The notes: generated by a model from the sequence alone, not told the origin. DNA of 64,000 bases from Palsa-883 sp963847615 (GCA_963847615.1 CAWKAN010000026.1:124001-188000); one strand, 5' to 3'. Shown: positions 1 through 9,225, numbered from the stretch's first letter. Numbers and translations: made by a program.

Positions 1-183
1 GAGGGGGGAGGCGACGGTGCCGTCCGGCGCGCCGGACGGCACCGTCGCCTCCCCCCTCGCGCCCCCTCCCCCTCACCCACTCCCATGGATGGAGTCCAGA
101 GGCTCCGCCTCTGGTGGGGGGTCCAGGGGGGCAAAGCCCCCCTGGCGGGGTCCAGGGGCGGAGCCCCTGGCCTTGCTTCACCC
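1..183 (-). repeat. Nested-hairpin repeat family A, copy A0 (cut by window edge)
   Basis: A perfect palindrome centred near position 30 (gacggtgccgtccggcg against its complement) is followed by a pyrimidine-rich arm and a chain of small hairpins, for example ccagaggctccgcctctgg and ccaggggcggagcccctgg. The same chain occurs at 6.3, 8.9, 24.7 and 48.9 kb; this copy is in the opposite orientation to the one at 6.3 kb and its other half lies outside the window. It contains a GAGTC (GANTC) site near position 92. No gene is expected inside it. Confidence 0.8.
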
Positions 184-264
184 GCCCTGCCGACCCCTTG
201 CGTCGCGGCGGCAAACCCAAGTACGACACCCGCGACCGTGATCGCAAGGGAGCCAGTGCCGCCG

Positions 265-1956
265 ATGTCCGCGCAAGTCGATGCGGTCAATCAGGACTTG
301 TTGGACCGCATTCCGCTGGATGCAAGGGTGGTCCTGGACGTGGGCTGCGGCACCGGAGCCCTGGGCGCGGCCTATCGCCGGTTGAACCCGCGCGCGCGCG
401 TGCTCGGCCTCGAGAGGGACGCGGATGCCGCGGCGATCGCCGCGCAACGGCTCGACGACGTCGCGGTCGGCGACATCGAAACCGGGCCGCTGCCGTTCGC
501 GCCGGAGGGCGGCATCGACTGCATCATCTACGGCGATGTGCTCGAGCACCTGAAGACTCCGTGGGAGGTGCTGGCGCGGCACGCCAGGTCGCTGAACGAC
601 GCCGGCACCATCCTGATCTGCGTCCCCAATGTCGAGCATTGGCTGTTTGCCGCGCGCCTGTTGCTCGGCGACTGGGACTACGAGCCGCAGGGGCTGCTGG
701 ACCAGGACCATCTGCGTTGGTTCACCCTGGCAACGATGCGCAAGGGGCTGGAGGCGCTGGGCCTGGTGCCGTACGACGTGCATCCGCGGATCTTCGACGG
801 CGAGCAGGCCGCCGCGTTCGCCACGGCCATCACGCCGGCGCTGCGGGCGCTCGGCGTCGATCCGCAGGCCTATGCGGATCGCGCCGCCCCGCTGCAGTAT
901 GTGTGGCGGGTGCGCAAGACGCCGCGCCGGCCGTTGACGATCGCCGCCAACATGCTGGCCCCGGTCGGCGGCGTGTCGCACCTGCGCGTCATCCATCCGA
1001 TGCGCGCCATGTTCACCGATCCCGACGTGACGGTGCGGATGACCTCGAGCCTCGACCTCGGCCCGCCGCCGGAGACCGAGACGCCGCGCATCTTCGTGCT
1101 GCACCGTCCGGCGCTGTCCGGCCAGAACGCCCGCGAGGTGGTGCAGCGCCTGCGGGCCAGCGGCTCGCTGGTGGTGACCGAATTCGATGACCATCCGGAC
1201 TTCTTCCAGAGCATGCAGAGCGAGGATCAGTACAGTTTCCGCGCGGTGCACGCGGTGCAGACCAGCACCCCCGCCCTGGCCGAGATCCTGCGCACGCGCA
1301 ATCCCGAGGTGCGGGTGTTTCCCAACGCGATCCGCATGCTGCCCGAGGTGCGGAACTTTGCCGACCCGAATGCGATGACGCTGTTCTTCGGGGCGCTGAA
1401 CCGGGAGAACGACTGGCGGCCGCTGATGCCGGTGCTGAACGCGGTGGCCGCCACGGTGGGCGAACGGCTGCGCTTCGTCGTGGTGCACGACCGCGGCTTC
1501 TTCGAGGCGCTGGAGGCGCCGCACAAGAGCTTCACGCCGACCTGCGGCTACGACACCTACCTGTCGTTGCTGGGGCAGAGCGAGATCTCGTTCATGCCGC
1601 TCGCCGACACCTGGTTCAACCGCGCCAAGTCGGACCTGAAGTTCATCGAGGCCGGCGCCTGCCGCGTCGCCGCGCTGGCCAGTCACGTGGTCTACGGCGA
1701 CAGCATCGCCGATGGCCGCACCGGGTTGCTGTTCCACGACGCCGACGAACTGCGCGCGCGGCTGCTGCGGTTGATCGCCATGCCGGACATGGCGCGCCGC
1801 CTGGGCGACACGGCGCGGGCCTATGTCGCGGCCGAACGGATGCTGGCCTACCAGACCGCGCCGCGCATCGCCTGGTACCGCTCGCTGTGGGAGCGGCGCG
1901 AGGAACTGGAACGGGCGCGGATCGAGCGGGTGGCGGATTGGGGCCCGGCGGCCTGA
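265..1956 (+). CDS. SAM-dependent methyltransferase - glycosyltransferase fusion protein
   Basis: A 563-residue two-domain protein. Residues about 20-200 form a class I methyltransferase fold: motif I VLDVGCGTG near residue 23, then LERD and YGDVLEHL. After about residue 215 the sequence resembles a GT-B glycosyltransferase, with a late FIEAGACRVAALAS stretch and TGLLFHD as in group 1 family C-termini. The reading frame is open back to position 85, but that part is repeat A0, so I start at the ATG at 265; a GTG a few codons upstream is possible. Its stop overlaps the next start (TGATG). Such fusions are often linked to surface glycan or glycoprotein modification; the acceptor is unknown. Confidence 0.75.
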   Translation: MSAQVDAVNQDLLDRIPLDARVVLDVGCGTGALGAAYRRLNPRARVLGLERDADAAAIAAQRLDDVAVGDIETGPLPFAPEGGIDCIIYGDVLEHLKTPWEVLARHARSLNDAGTILICVPNVEHWLFAARLLLGDWDYEPQGLLDQDHLRWFTLATMRKGLEALGLVPYDVHPRIFDGEQAAAFATAITPALRALGVDPQAYADRAAPLQYVWRVRKTPRRPLTIAANMLAPVGGVSHLRVIHPMRAMFTDPDVTVRMTSSLDLGPPPETETPRIFVLHRPALSGQNAREVVQRLRASGSLVVTEFDDHPDFFQSMQSEDQYSFRAVHAVQTSTPALAEILRTRNPEVRVFPNAIRMLPEVRNFADPNAMTLFFGALNRENDWRPLMPVLNAVAATVGERLRFVVVHDRGFFEALEAPHKSFTPTCGYDTYLSLLGQSEISFMPLADTWFNRAKSDLKFIEAGACRVAALASHVVYGDSIADGRTGLLFHDADELRARLLRLIAMPDMARRLGDTARAYVAAERMLAYQTAPRIAWYRSLWERREELERARIERVADWGPAA

Positions 1957-3986
1957 TGGCGGTGCACGGGGCAACGCACTGCGGGGATGCCGGGCGGCCA
2001 GGCAATGCGGCGAGCGCGGCGCGGCGGGACGGCCGCGCGCGCACCACCGCCGCGCGCACCACCGCCGTACGCGCCATCGCCGCGCGCACCGCCGCCGCGC
2101 GCGCCAGCGCGGCGCGCAGCGTGGTCGCGCTGCTGATGCTGCTCGGCCTGGCCGGCGCGGGTGCCCGCGCCGCCGACGACGCGGTGACAAGCAGCAACGC
2201 CATCGCGGTGCTCGGCAAGCCCGCATTGCCGGCCGACTTTGCCTATTTCCCCTACGTCGATCCGAACGCGCCCAAGGGCGGCGAGGTGCGGCTGGCCGCC
2301 GGCGGCACGTTCGACAATTTCAACCCGTTCATCCTGCGCGGCACCGCGCCGCTCGGCATGGCCGGCTCCTGGGTGATCCTGCCGGGCGGGTCGGGCTCCG
2401 GTTCCTCGGTCGGGCATGTGTGGGAGAGCCTGCTGACCGCCTCGGCCGACGAGGCGGCCACCGGCTATGGCCATCTGGCGCAGACCATCGAGCTGCCGCA
2501 CAGCCGGCTGTGGGTGGCCTTCGACCTCAATCCGGCGGCGAAATTCTCCGACGGCACCCCGGTCACCGCCGCGGACGTCGCCTGGACCTATCGCACCCTG
2601 CTGGCGCAAGGCCGGCCGGCCTTCCGCATCCAGTTCGCCGACGTCAAGGACGTCGAGGTGACCGGCGAACGCCGCGTGGTGTTCCACTTCCGCTCCAACG
2701 CCAACCGCGAGCTGCCGCTGCTGGTCGGCGGCCTGCCGGTGTTGCCGGAACATTTCTTTGCCGGACGCGATTTCTCCCGCCCGCTGACCGACCCGCCGAT
2801 CGGCTCCGGCCCGTACCGCATCGCCGCGTTCGACATGGGCCGCGACATGGTGTTCCAGCGCAACCCGGACTGGTGGGCGCGCGATCTGCCGACCGGCAAG
2901 GGGACCAACAACTTCGACCGGGTGCGGATCGACTACTATCGCGACCTGACCGTGGCGATGGAGGCGTTCAAGGCCGGGCAGGTCGATCTGCGCTCGGAGA
3001 ACACCGCGGCGCGCTGGGCCACCGCCTACGATTTCCCGGCGGTGCAGCGCGGCCTGGTGATCAAGCGCGACTTCCGCCACCACCTGCCGACCGGCCTGCA
3101 GGGCTGGGCGATGAACACCAGGCGCAAGGTGTTCGCCGACCCCCGGGTGCGCCACGCGCTGGGTCTGGTCTACGACTTCCAATGGGCCAACAAGAACCTG
3201 TTCTACGGCGACTATGTGCGCTCCGACAGCTATTTCGAGAACAGCGACCTGGCGTCCTCCGCCCTCCCCGCGGGCGACGAGCTGAAGCTGCTGGAGCCGT
3301 TCCGCCAGGAGCTGCCGCCGGAGCTGTTCACCCAGCCCTTCACGCTGCCGGTGACCGACGGCTCGGGCAACAACCGCGCGCAGCTGGTGCAGGCGCTGCA
3401 GCTGATGCAGCAGGCCGGCTGGCAGGTGAAGGACCGCAAGCTGGTCGATGCCAACGGCCAGCAGATGCGCTTCACCATCCTGCTGGACGATCCGTCGTAC
3501 GAGCGGGTGGCGCTGCCCTACGTGCAGGACATCCAGCGGCTGGGGATCGATGCACGGGTGCGCACGGTCGATCCGGCACAGTACCAGCACCTGACCGATG
3601 ATTTCGACTTCGACATGCTGCTGTACATCTACCCCGAAGGCGACGTGCCGGGCAACGAGCTGCGCGACTACTTCTCGTGTGCCAGCGCCAAGGCGCAGGG
3701 CAGCGCCAACGCGCCCGGCGTGTGCGATCCGGCGGTGGATGCGCTGATCGAGCAGGTGATCACCGCGCAGGATCGCCCCACGCTGCGCACCGCGGCGCAC
3801 GCGCTGGACCGGGTGCTGCTGTGGTGCTGGTACATGGTGCCGAACTACGCCAACCAGAAATTCCACCTCGCCTGGTGGAACCGCTTCGGCCATCCCGACA
3901 AGCCGATCCGCGAGGGCTTCAACTTCGACACCTGGTGGGTCGATGCGGCCAAGGCCGCGGTGACCGACGCGGCGCGCCGGCAATGA
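1956..3986 (+). CDS. yejA: YejA-like oligopeptide/microcin C ABC transporter substrate-binding protein
   Basis: A 676-residue family 5 extracellular solute-binding protein, predicted periplasmic. The mature part begins near ADDAVTSSNAIAVLGKPALP and has typical SBP_bac_5 features such as FSDGTPVTAADVAW and GSGPYRI. The order SBP, YejB-like permease, YejE-like permease identifies the Yej system, which imports oligopeptides and peptide-nucleotide antibiotics of the microcin C type. The start overlaps the upstream stop. Oddly, about 45 Arg/Ala-rich residues built from a 15-bp tandem repeat precede the hydrophobic signal core (SVVALLMLLGLAGAG); the true start could lie further in. Confidence 0.87.
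   Translation: MAVHGATHCGDAGRPGNAASAARRDGRARTTAARTTAVRAIAARTAAARASAARSVVALLMLLGLAGAGARAADDAVTSSNAIAVLGKPALPADFAYFPYVDPNAPKGGEVRLAAGGTFDNFNPFILRGTAPLGMAGSWVILPGGSGSGSSVGHVWESLLTASADEAATGYGHLAQTIELPHSRLWVAFDLNPAAKFSDGTPVTAADVAWTYRTLLAQGRPAFRIQFADVKDVEVTGERRVVFHFRSNANRELPLLVGGLPVLPEHFFAGRDFSRPLTDPPIGSGPYRIAAFDMGRDMVFQRNPDWWARDLPTGKGTNNFDRVRIDYYRDLTVAMEAFKAGQVDLRSENTAARWATAYDFPAVQRGLVIKRDFRHHLPTGLQGWAMNTRRKVFADPRVRHALGLVYDFQWANKNLFYGDYVRSDSYFENSDLASSALPAGDELKLLEPFRQELPPELFTQPFTLPVTDGSGNNRAQLVQALQLMQQAGWQVKDRKLVDANGQQMRFTILLDDPSYERVALPYVQDIQRLGIDARVRTVDPAQYQHLTDDFDFDMLLYIYPEGDVPGNELRDYFSCASAKAQGSANAPGVCDPAVDALIEQVITAQDRPTLRTAAHALDRVLLWCWYMVPNYANQKFHLAWWNRFGHPDKPIREGFNFDTWWVDAAKAAVTDAARRQ
2035..2120 (+). 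repeat. 15-bp coding minisatellite in yejA
   Basis: Five to six imperfect units of a 15-bp sequence (consensus gccgcgcgcaccacc) encode a run of AARTT-like pentapeptides just before the signal-peptide core of YejA. Unit length is a multiple of three, so copy-number change would keep the frame. Confidence 0.75.
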
Positions 3987-4007
3987 GCGACGTCTGACCG
4001 CGGCGCG

Positions 4008-5075
4008 ATGGCAGCCTACCTGTTCCGCCGCCTGCTGCTGGTGATTCCCACGCTGTTCGGCATCATCGCCATCAACTTCGCGGTGATCCAGTTCGCCCCC
4101 GGCGGTCCGGTGGACCAGATGATCGCCCAACTGCGCGGCCAGGGCGCGATGTCCTCGCGGCTGACCAGCGCGACTTCGGATTTCGGCGGCGCGGGGACCT
4201 ATCGCGGGGCGCGCGGGCTCGATCCGCACGTGATCGCCGACATCAGGAAGATGTTCGGCTTCGACAAGCCGCCGCTGACCCGCTTCGTCGAGATGGTCGG
4301 CGGCTACCTGCGCTTCGACTTCGGCCGCAGTTTCTTCCGCGACCAATCCGTTCTGCACCTGGTGATGCAGCGCCTGCCGGTGTCGCTGTCGCTGGGGCTG
4401 TGGTTGACGCTGCTGATCTACCTGATCTCCATCCCGCTCGGCATCCGCAAGGCGGTGCACGACGGCAGCCGCTTCGACCTGGCGAGCTCCGCGGTGGTGC
4501 TGGTGGGCTACGCGGTGCCCAGCTTCCTGTTCGCCATCCTGCTGGTGGTGGTGTTCGCCGGCGGCAGCTTCTTCCATTGGTTTCCGCTGCGCGGCCTGAC
4601 CAGCGACGGGGCATCGAGCTGGAGCTGGGGCGCGCGCATCGCCGATTACGCCTGGCACATGGTGCTGCCGACGATCGCCATCGTCGCCGGCGGCTTCGCC
4701 AGCCTGACCATGCTGACCAAGAACTGCTTCCTGGAGGAGATCCGCAAGCAATACACGGTGACCGCGCGCGCCAAGGGCGCCTCGGAAACGCGCGTGCTGT
4801 ACGGCCACGTGTTCCGCAACGCCATGCTGCTGATCGTGGCCGGGTTTCCGCAGGCCTTCATCGGCATCCTGTTCACCTCGCAATTGCTGGTGGAGATCGT
4901 GTTCTCGCTGGACGGGCTGGGGCTGCTGGGTTTCCAGTCGGCGATCCAGCGCGACTACCCGGTGATGTTCGGCACACTCTATATCTTCACCCTGCTCGGC
5001 CTGCTGCTGCAGATCGTCGGCGACACGCTCTACACCCTGGTCGATCCGCGCATCGATTTCGAGGCGCGGCATTGA
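4008..5075 (+). CDS. yejB: Microcin C/oligopeptide ABC transporter permease YejB
   Basis: A 355-residue inner-membrane permease of the DppB/OppB type. It opens with the family hallmark YLFRRLLLVIPTLFGI and has about six membrane segments. The cytoplasmic EAA-type loop (ARAKGASETRVLYGHVFRNA) contacts the ATPase subunit. The insertion after the first membrane segment (VDQMIAQLRGQG) is typical of YejB. It starts 22 bases after yejA and is followed by yejE, so the three are probably co-transcribed. No strong Shine-Dalgarno sequence is visible before the ATG. Confidence 0.9.
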   Translation: MAAYLFRRLLLVIPTLFGIIAINFAVIQFAPGGPVDQMIAQLRGQGAMSSRLTSATSDFGGAGTYRGARGLDPHVIADIRKMFGFDKPPLTRFVEMVGGYLRFDFGRSFFRDQSVLHLVMQRLPVSLSLGLWLTLLIYLISIPLGIRKAVHDGSRFDLASSAVVLVGYAVPSFLFAILLVVVFAGGSFFHWFPLRGLTSDGASSWSWGARIADYAWHMVLPTIAIVAGGFASLTMLTKNCFLEEIRKQYTVTARAKGASETRVLYGHVFRNAMLLIVAGFPQAFIGILFTSQLLVEIVFSLDGLGLLGFQSAIQRDYPVMFGTLYIFTLLGLLLQIVGDTLYTLVDPRIDFEARH

Positions 5076-5112
5076 TCCTGGCAATCGGCGCCCGCCGCAT
5101 CCCTCTGGCTGG

Positions 5113-5184
5113 CATGGCCGGGTCTGGCCCAGCCGTCCACGCACCACCGAAGGTGCGCGGATGGCCGGGCCAGACCCGGCCATG
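5113..5184. repeat. Inverted repeat between yejB and yejE
   Basis: Perfect 18-bp arms (catggccgggtctggccc and its complement) flank a 36-base loop that holds a smaller hairpin. It lies inside the operon and could act as a processing or attenuation structure, or simply be a mobile palindrome. There is no T-run, so it is not a classical terminator. Confidence 0.7.
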
Positions 5185-5200
5185 ACGGGACGCGCCGCTC

Positions 5201-6229
5201 GTGCCGCTGTCCCCGATCACAAGCCGCCGCCTCGCCATCTTCCGGCAGAACCGGCGCGGGTTCATTTCGTTCTGGCTGTTTATGCTGCTGTTCGCCTTCA
5301 CCCTGCCCGCCGAGTTCGTCGCCAACGACCGCCCGCTACTGATCCGCTTCGAGCATCATTGGTACATCCCCGTCCTGTTCGACTACAGCGAGGACGCCTT
5401 CGGCAGCGACTTCCTGCCCACCGAAGCCGACTACACCGATCCGGATGTGGAAAGGGCTATCAACGCGCATGGCTGGATGATCTGGCCGCTGGTGCCGTTC
5501 AGCTACGACACCATCGTCAAGAACCTGTCCGCCCCCGCCCCCTCGCCGCCATCCTGGCGCAATCCGCTCGGCACCGACGACCAGGCGCGCGACGTGCTGG
5601 CGCGCGTGATCTACGGCTTCCGGCTGTCCGTGGTGTTCGGCTTCGTGCTGACCGCGGTCAGCTCCGCCATCGGCGTCGCCGCCGGCGCGGTGCAGGGCTA
5701 CTACGGCGGCCTGGTCAACCTGCTGTTCCAACGCTTCATCGAAATCTGGAGCGGCATGCCGCAGCTCTACCTGCTGATCATCCTGGCCAGCATCATCACC
5801 CCGGGATTCTGGGTGCTGCTGGCGTTCCTGCTGCTGTTCTCCTGGATGAACCTGACCGGCGTGGTGCGCGCCGAGTTCCTGCGCGGCCGCAACCTGGAAT
5901 ACGTGCGCGCGGCCAAGGCGCTGGGCGTGGCGGACAGCGTCGTGATGTGGCGCCACATCCTGCCGAACGCGATGGTCGCGACGCTGACCTATATGCCGTT
6001 CATCCTGTCCGGTTCCGTGACAATCCTGGCGAGCCTCGATTTTCTCGGCTTCGGCCTGCCGCCGGGCTCGCCCTCGCTCGGCGAACTGGTGGCGCAGGGC
6101 AAAAACAACCTGCAAGCCCCCTGGCTGGGGATCACCGCCTTCGTCGTCCTGGGCGGCATGCTCATCCTGCTGATCTTCATCGGCGAAGCCGTGCGCGACG
6201 CCTTCGACCCACGCCGCACCCCAAGCTAG
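5201..6229 (+). CDS. yejE: Microcin C/oligopeptide ABC transporter permease YejE
   Basis: A 342-residue DppC/OppC-type permease. Its N-terminus (RRLAIFRQNRRGFISFWLF, then LPAEFVANDRPLL) is characteristic of YejE, including the large periplasmic segment before the permease domain. The EAA loop reads VRAAKALGVADSVVMWRHIL. It starts with GTG at 5201, 125 bases after yejB with an inverted repeat between. In most genomes yejF (double ATPase) comes next; here repeat A1 and ccrM follow, so the ATPase must be encoded elsewhere or has been lost. Confidence 0.9.
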   Translation: MPLSPITSRRLAIFRQNRRGFISFWLFMLLFAFTLPAEFVANDRPLLIRFEHHWYIPVLFDYSEDAFGSDFLPTEADYTDPDVERAINAHGWMIWPLVPFSYDTIVKNLSAPAPSPPSWRNPLGTDDQARDVLARVIYGFRLSVVFGFVLTAVSSAIGVAAGAVQGYYGGLVNLLFQRFIEIWSGMPQLYLLIILASIITPGFWVLLAFLLLFSWMNLTGVVRAEFLRGRNLEYVRAAKALGVADSVVMWRHILPNAMVATLTYMPFILSGSVTILASLDFLGFGLPPGSPSLGELVAQGKNNLQAPWLGITAFVVLGGMLILLIFIGEAVRDAFDPRRTPS

Positions 6230-6254
6230 CAATCGCGTGGGTGGGTCTGGAAGG

Positions 6255-6580
6255 AAGCAAGGCCGGGGCTCCGCCCCGAACCCCGCCAGGGGGCTTTGCC
6301 CCCTGGACCCCCACCCCTCGGGTCAAGTGCCCGGGGGCAGGCGCCGGCAGCGGCCTCTGGACTCCATGACCGGGAGTGTGGGGAGGGGCAGGGGGCGTAG
6401 GGGCGAGGCGAAGGGGCGCCGTCCGGCATGCCGGACGGCGCCCCTTCGCCTCGCCCCTACGCCCCCTGCCCCTCCCCACACTCCCGGTGAAGGGTTCCAA
6501 GGGCTCCGCCCTTGGCGGGGTTCCAAGGGGCAGCGCCCCTTGGTGGGGTCCGGGGCGAAGCCCCGGCTTTCTTTCGGTTC
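6255..6580. repeat. Nested-hairpin repeat family A, copy A1
   Basis: A series of adjacent hairpins: ggggctccgcccc, ccagggggctttgcccc plus tgg, a long central palindrome around position 6430, ccaagggctccgcccttgg, ccaaggggcagcgcccc plus ttgg, and ccggggcgaagccccgg. The flanking modules match copies A0, A2, A3 and A4; the core (gtccggcatgccggac) is nearly the same as in A2 and A3. It contains a GACTC site near 6360. It separates yejE from ccrM. Confidence 0.85.
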
Positions 6581-6671
6581 GCCCAATTTCACCCAATTGA
6601 CGTGACTTCCACGCACCGGTCACGATAGCCGCTCTGTTGCCCCATCGCTGGCGCCAATCCGTCGGAGCAAA

Positions 6672-7745
6672 GTGGAACTCGTTCGCGAACTGCCGCTGGA
6701 TCAGATCCTGCTGGGCGATTGCGTCCGGCTGATGCAGATGCTGCCGACGGCCTCGGTCCACTGCGTGTTTGCCGACCCGCCTTACAACTTGCAGTTGCGC
6801 GGCGAACTGCGCCGGCCCGACGACAGCCTGGTCGACGGGGTGGACGAGGACTGGGACCGCTTCACCGACTTCGCCGCCTACGACGCCTTCACCCGCGCCT
6901 GGCTGACCGAGTGCCGCCGGCTGCTGCGCAAGGACGGCACGCTGTGGGTGATCGGCGCCTACCACAACATCTTCCGGATCGGCGCCATCCTGCAGGACCT
7001 CGGCTTCTGGGTGCTGAACGACGTGATCTGGCGCAAGGCCAATCCGATGCCGAATTTTCGCGGCCGGCGCTTCACCAACGCGCACGAGACGCTGATCTGG
7101 GCGGCGCGCAGCCGCGATTCCCGCCACCGCTTCAACTACCAGGCGATGAAGGCGCTGAACGATGACCTGCAAATGCGCAGCGACTGGTTCATCCCGCTGT
7201 GCGCCGGGCCCGAGCGGCTGCGCAACCAGCACGGGCTGAAACTGCACCCGACGCAGAAGCCCGAGGCGCTGCTGCACCGCGTGCTGCTGGCCTCCACCGC
7301 GCCCGCCGACATCGTGCTGGACCCCTTCGCCGGCACCGGCACGACGGCGGCGGTGGCCAAGCGGCTAGGCCGGCACTTCATCGGCATCGAGCGCCACCCG
7401 GCCTACGCCGAGGCCGCGATCGGCCGCGTCCGCCACACCCGCGCCACCTCGCCGGACGGGCTTGCCACCACGCAGTCGCGGCGGGAGATGCCGCGCGTGC
7501 CGTTCGGCAGCCTGGTCGAGCGCGGGCTGGTGCCGGCGGGAACCATGCTGCACGACCGGCTGCGGCGCGTCTCGGCCACCGTCACGGCCGACGGCAGCGT
7601 GGTCGCCGGCGACACCCGCGGCTCGATCCACAAGGTGGGGGCGGCGGTGCAGAACGCGCCGTCGTGCAACGGCTGGACCTTCTGGCACCTGGAACGCGAC
7701 GGCCGGCTGATGCCGCTGGACACCCTGCGCGACATCGTTGACTAG
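6672..7745 (+). CDS. ccrM: Cell-cycle DNA adenine methyltransferase CcrM (GANTC)
   Basis: A 357-residue beta-class N6-adenine methyltransferase. The catalytic DPPY lies in FADPPYNLQL near residue 35, and the SAM-binding DPFAGTGTT near residue 218, giving the beta-class order. Residues about 270-357 form the C-terminal RAMA domain found in CcrM. CcrM methylates GANTC late in the cell cycle and its marks are read by GcrA, which is also encoded here (50.8 kb). The start is a GTG at 6672 preceded by ggagcaa; no better in-frame start is seen. No GANTC lies in the 70 bases just upstream, although repeat A1 further up has one. Confidence 0.93.
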   Translation: MELVRELPLDQILLGDCVRLMQMLPTASVHCVFADPPYNLQLRGELRRPDDSLVDGVDEDWDRFTDFAAYDAFTRAWLTECRRLLRKDGTLWVIGAYHNIFRIGAILQDLGFWVLNDVIWRKANPMPNFRGRRFTNAHETLIWAARSRDSRHRFNYQAMKALNDDLQMRSDWFIPLCAGPERLRNQHGLKLHPTQKPEALLHRVLLASTAPADIVLDPFAGTGTTAAVAKRLGRHFIGIERHPAYAEAAIGRVRHTRATSPDGLATTQSRREMPRVPFGSLVERGLVPAGTMLHDRLRRVSATVTADGSVVAGDTRGSIHKVGAAVQNAPSCNGWTFWHLERDGRLMPLDTLRDIVD

Positions 7746-7760
7746 CACCCCGCTGCACGC

Positions 7761-7827
7761 GATCCTGACCGGTTGCGCCTGCTCCGGCCTTGGCCGGCTG
7801 CGACCGCGTGTGAGACCGGTCAGGATC
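7761..7827. terminator. Inverted repeat between convergent ccrM and SDR genes
   Basis: Perfect 13-bp arms gatcctgaccggt and accggtcaggatc with a GC-rich loop that can also pair (ccggccttggccgg). It lies between two converging genes, consistent with a bidirectional transcription stop, although no T-run follows. Confidence 0.5.
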
Positions 7828-7841
7828 ACTGTGCCGGCGGA

Positions 7842-8756
7842 CTAGACCGGATCCCAGCTGAACACCTCGCCCGAGCGGTCCAGCGGCATGAACGCCGCCT
7901 TCAGCGCCGGGGCGGCGTGTTCGGCGCAGCTTTCCGGCGTCCAGCCCTCGGCGCGGTGCACGATGCGGATCGGGCGCGGCGAGGAGAACAGGATGATCTC
8001 GTTCATCCGCGTGCCGAACACCTGCCCGGTCACCCCCTTCGCCGCGTCGGAGGCCAGGAACACCGCCATCGGCGCGTTCTTGTCCGGCGTCATCTGCTGG
8101 ATCTTCGCCACCCGCGCCTGCTGCTCCGGCGTGCTCGCCGGGATCGAGCTGGTCATCCGGCTCCAGGCGAACGGCGCGATGCAGTTCGACCGCACGTTGT
8201 AGCGCTGCATGTCCAGCGCGATCGACTTCGACAGCGCGGTGATGCCCAGCTTGGCGGCGGAATAATTCGCCTGGCCGAAATTGCCGATCAGCCCCGAGGT
8301 CGAGCTGATGTGCACGAAACTGCCGCTCTCCTGCTTGCGGTAGTGCTCGGCGGCGGCGCGGGAGACGAAGAAGCTGCCGTTCAGGTGCACGCCGATCACC
8401 GCCAGCCAGTCGTCCGGCGTCATCTTGTGGAAGATCACGTCGCGCAGGATGCCGGCGTTGTTCACCACCGCGTCGATGCGCCCGTAATGATCCAGCGCGG
8501 CCTGGACGATCTTCTGCGCCGAGCCCCATTCGGCGACGGACTCGGTGCAGATTTCCGCGGCGCCGCCGTTCTGCTCGATCAGCGCCTTGGTCTGCTGGGC
8601 CGGCGTGGCGGACCCGCCCTCGCCGGTGAGCGAGGCGCCGATGTCGGCGACGATCACCTTCGCCCCGGCGGCCGCCATCATGATGGCGATCTCGCGCCCG
8701 ATGCCGCCGCCGGCCCCGGTCACCACCGCGACCTTGCCCACCATCATGCCTGCCAT
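7842..8756 (-). CDS. Short-chain dehydrogenase/reductase (3-hydroxyacyl-CoA dehydrogenase-like)
   Basis: A 304-residue SDR, probably cytoplasmic. The NAD(P)-binding TGAGGGIG lies near residue 13, NNAG near residue 108, the catalytic serine in ISSTSG and the YSAAK pair near residue 170. The extended C-terminus (about 50 residues more than minimal FabG) and the SPRPIRIVHR region recall the dehydrogenase domain of multifunctional enzyme type 2 (HSD17B4-like), so a (3R)-hydroxyacyl-CoA substrate is plausible but not proven. Start chosen at the ATG at 8756, preceded by ggaggcgttc; the frame stays open upstream only because repeat A2 lacks stops. Confidence 0.85.
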   Translation of the reverse strand: MAGMMVGKVAVVTGAGGGIGREIAIMMAAAGAKVIVADIGASLTGEGGSATPAQQTKALIEQNGGAAEICTESVAEWGSAQKIVQAALDHYGRIDAVVNNAGILRDVIFHKMTPDDWLAVIGVHLNGSFFVSRAAAEHYRKQESGSFVHISSTSGLIGNFGQANYSAAKLGITALSKSIALDMQRYNVRSNCIAPFAWSRMTSSIPASTPEQQARVAKIQQMTPDKNAPMAVFLASDAAKGVTGQVFGTRMNEIILFSSPRPIRIVHRAEGWTPESCAEHAAPALKAAFMPLDRSGEVFSWDPV

Positions 8757-8832
8757 GAACGCCTCCGTTGGGATATTGCTACCGGCCGGTATTAGGCGGG
8801 TCGCGCGGACTTGTGAACCCGGCCGGCGGCGC

Positions 8833-9190
8833 GCACCCGGGGCAATCGGGTGAAGCGAAGGAAGGTCGGGGCTCCGCCCCGAACCCCGCCAGGGGGGCGT
8901 TGCCCCCCTGGACCCCCCACCAGAGGCAGCGGCCTCTGGACTCCATGACTGGGAGTGTGGGGAGGGGGAGGGGGCGTGGGAGCGAGGCGAAGGGGCGCCG
9001 TCCGGCGTGCCGGACGGCGCCCCTTCGCCTCGCTCCCACGCCCCCTCCCCCTCCCCACACTCCCAGTGAAGGGTTCCAAGGGCTCGCCCTTGGCGGGGTT
9101 CCAAGGGGCAGCGCCCCTTGGTGGGGTCCGGGGCGAAGCCCCGAGCTTGCTTTCGTTCACCCGATTGCCCCGCGGCGCGCGCCCGGGGCA
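8833..9190. repeat. Nested-hairpin repeat family A, copy A2
   Basis: Same hairpin chain as A1. Here the outer arms are also visible: ggggcaatcgggtgaa on the left answers ttcacccgattgcccc on the right, making the whole 350-bp segment one large interrupted palindrome. The core is gtccggcgtgccggac. A GACTC site lies near 8940. Confidence 0.85.
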
Positions 9191-9225
9191 ACACGGCGCG
9201 GCGAGGATCAGAACGTCCGTCCGCT

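Noticed and set aside
1848..5183. Very long open frame on the minus strand opposite yejA/yejB
   Set aside because: Arg/Gln/Ala/His-rich low-complexity product without motifs; a typical antisense shadow of high-GC coding DNA with strong domains on the plus strand.
5113..5184. Inverted repeat considered as a terminator of yejB
   Set aside because: It lies inside an operon, has a 36-base loop and no T-run.
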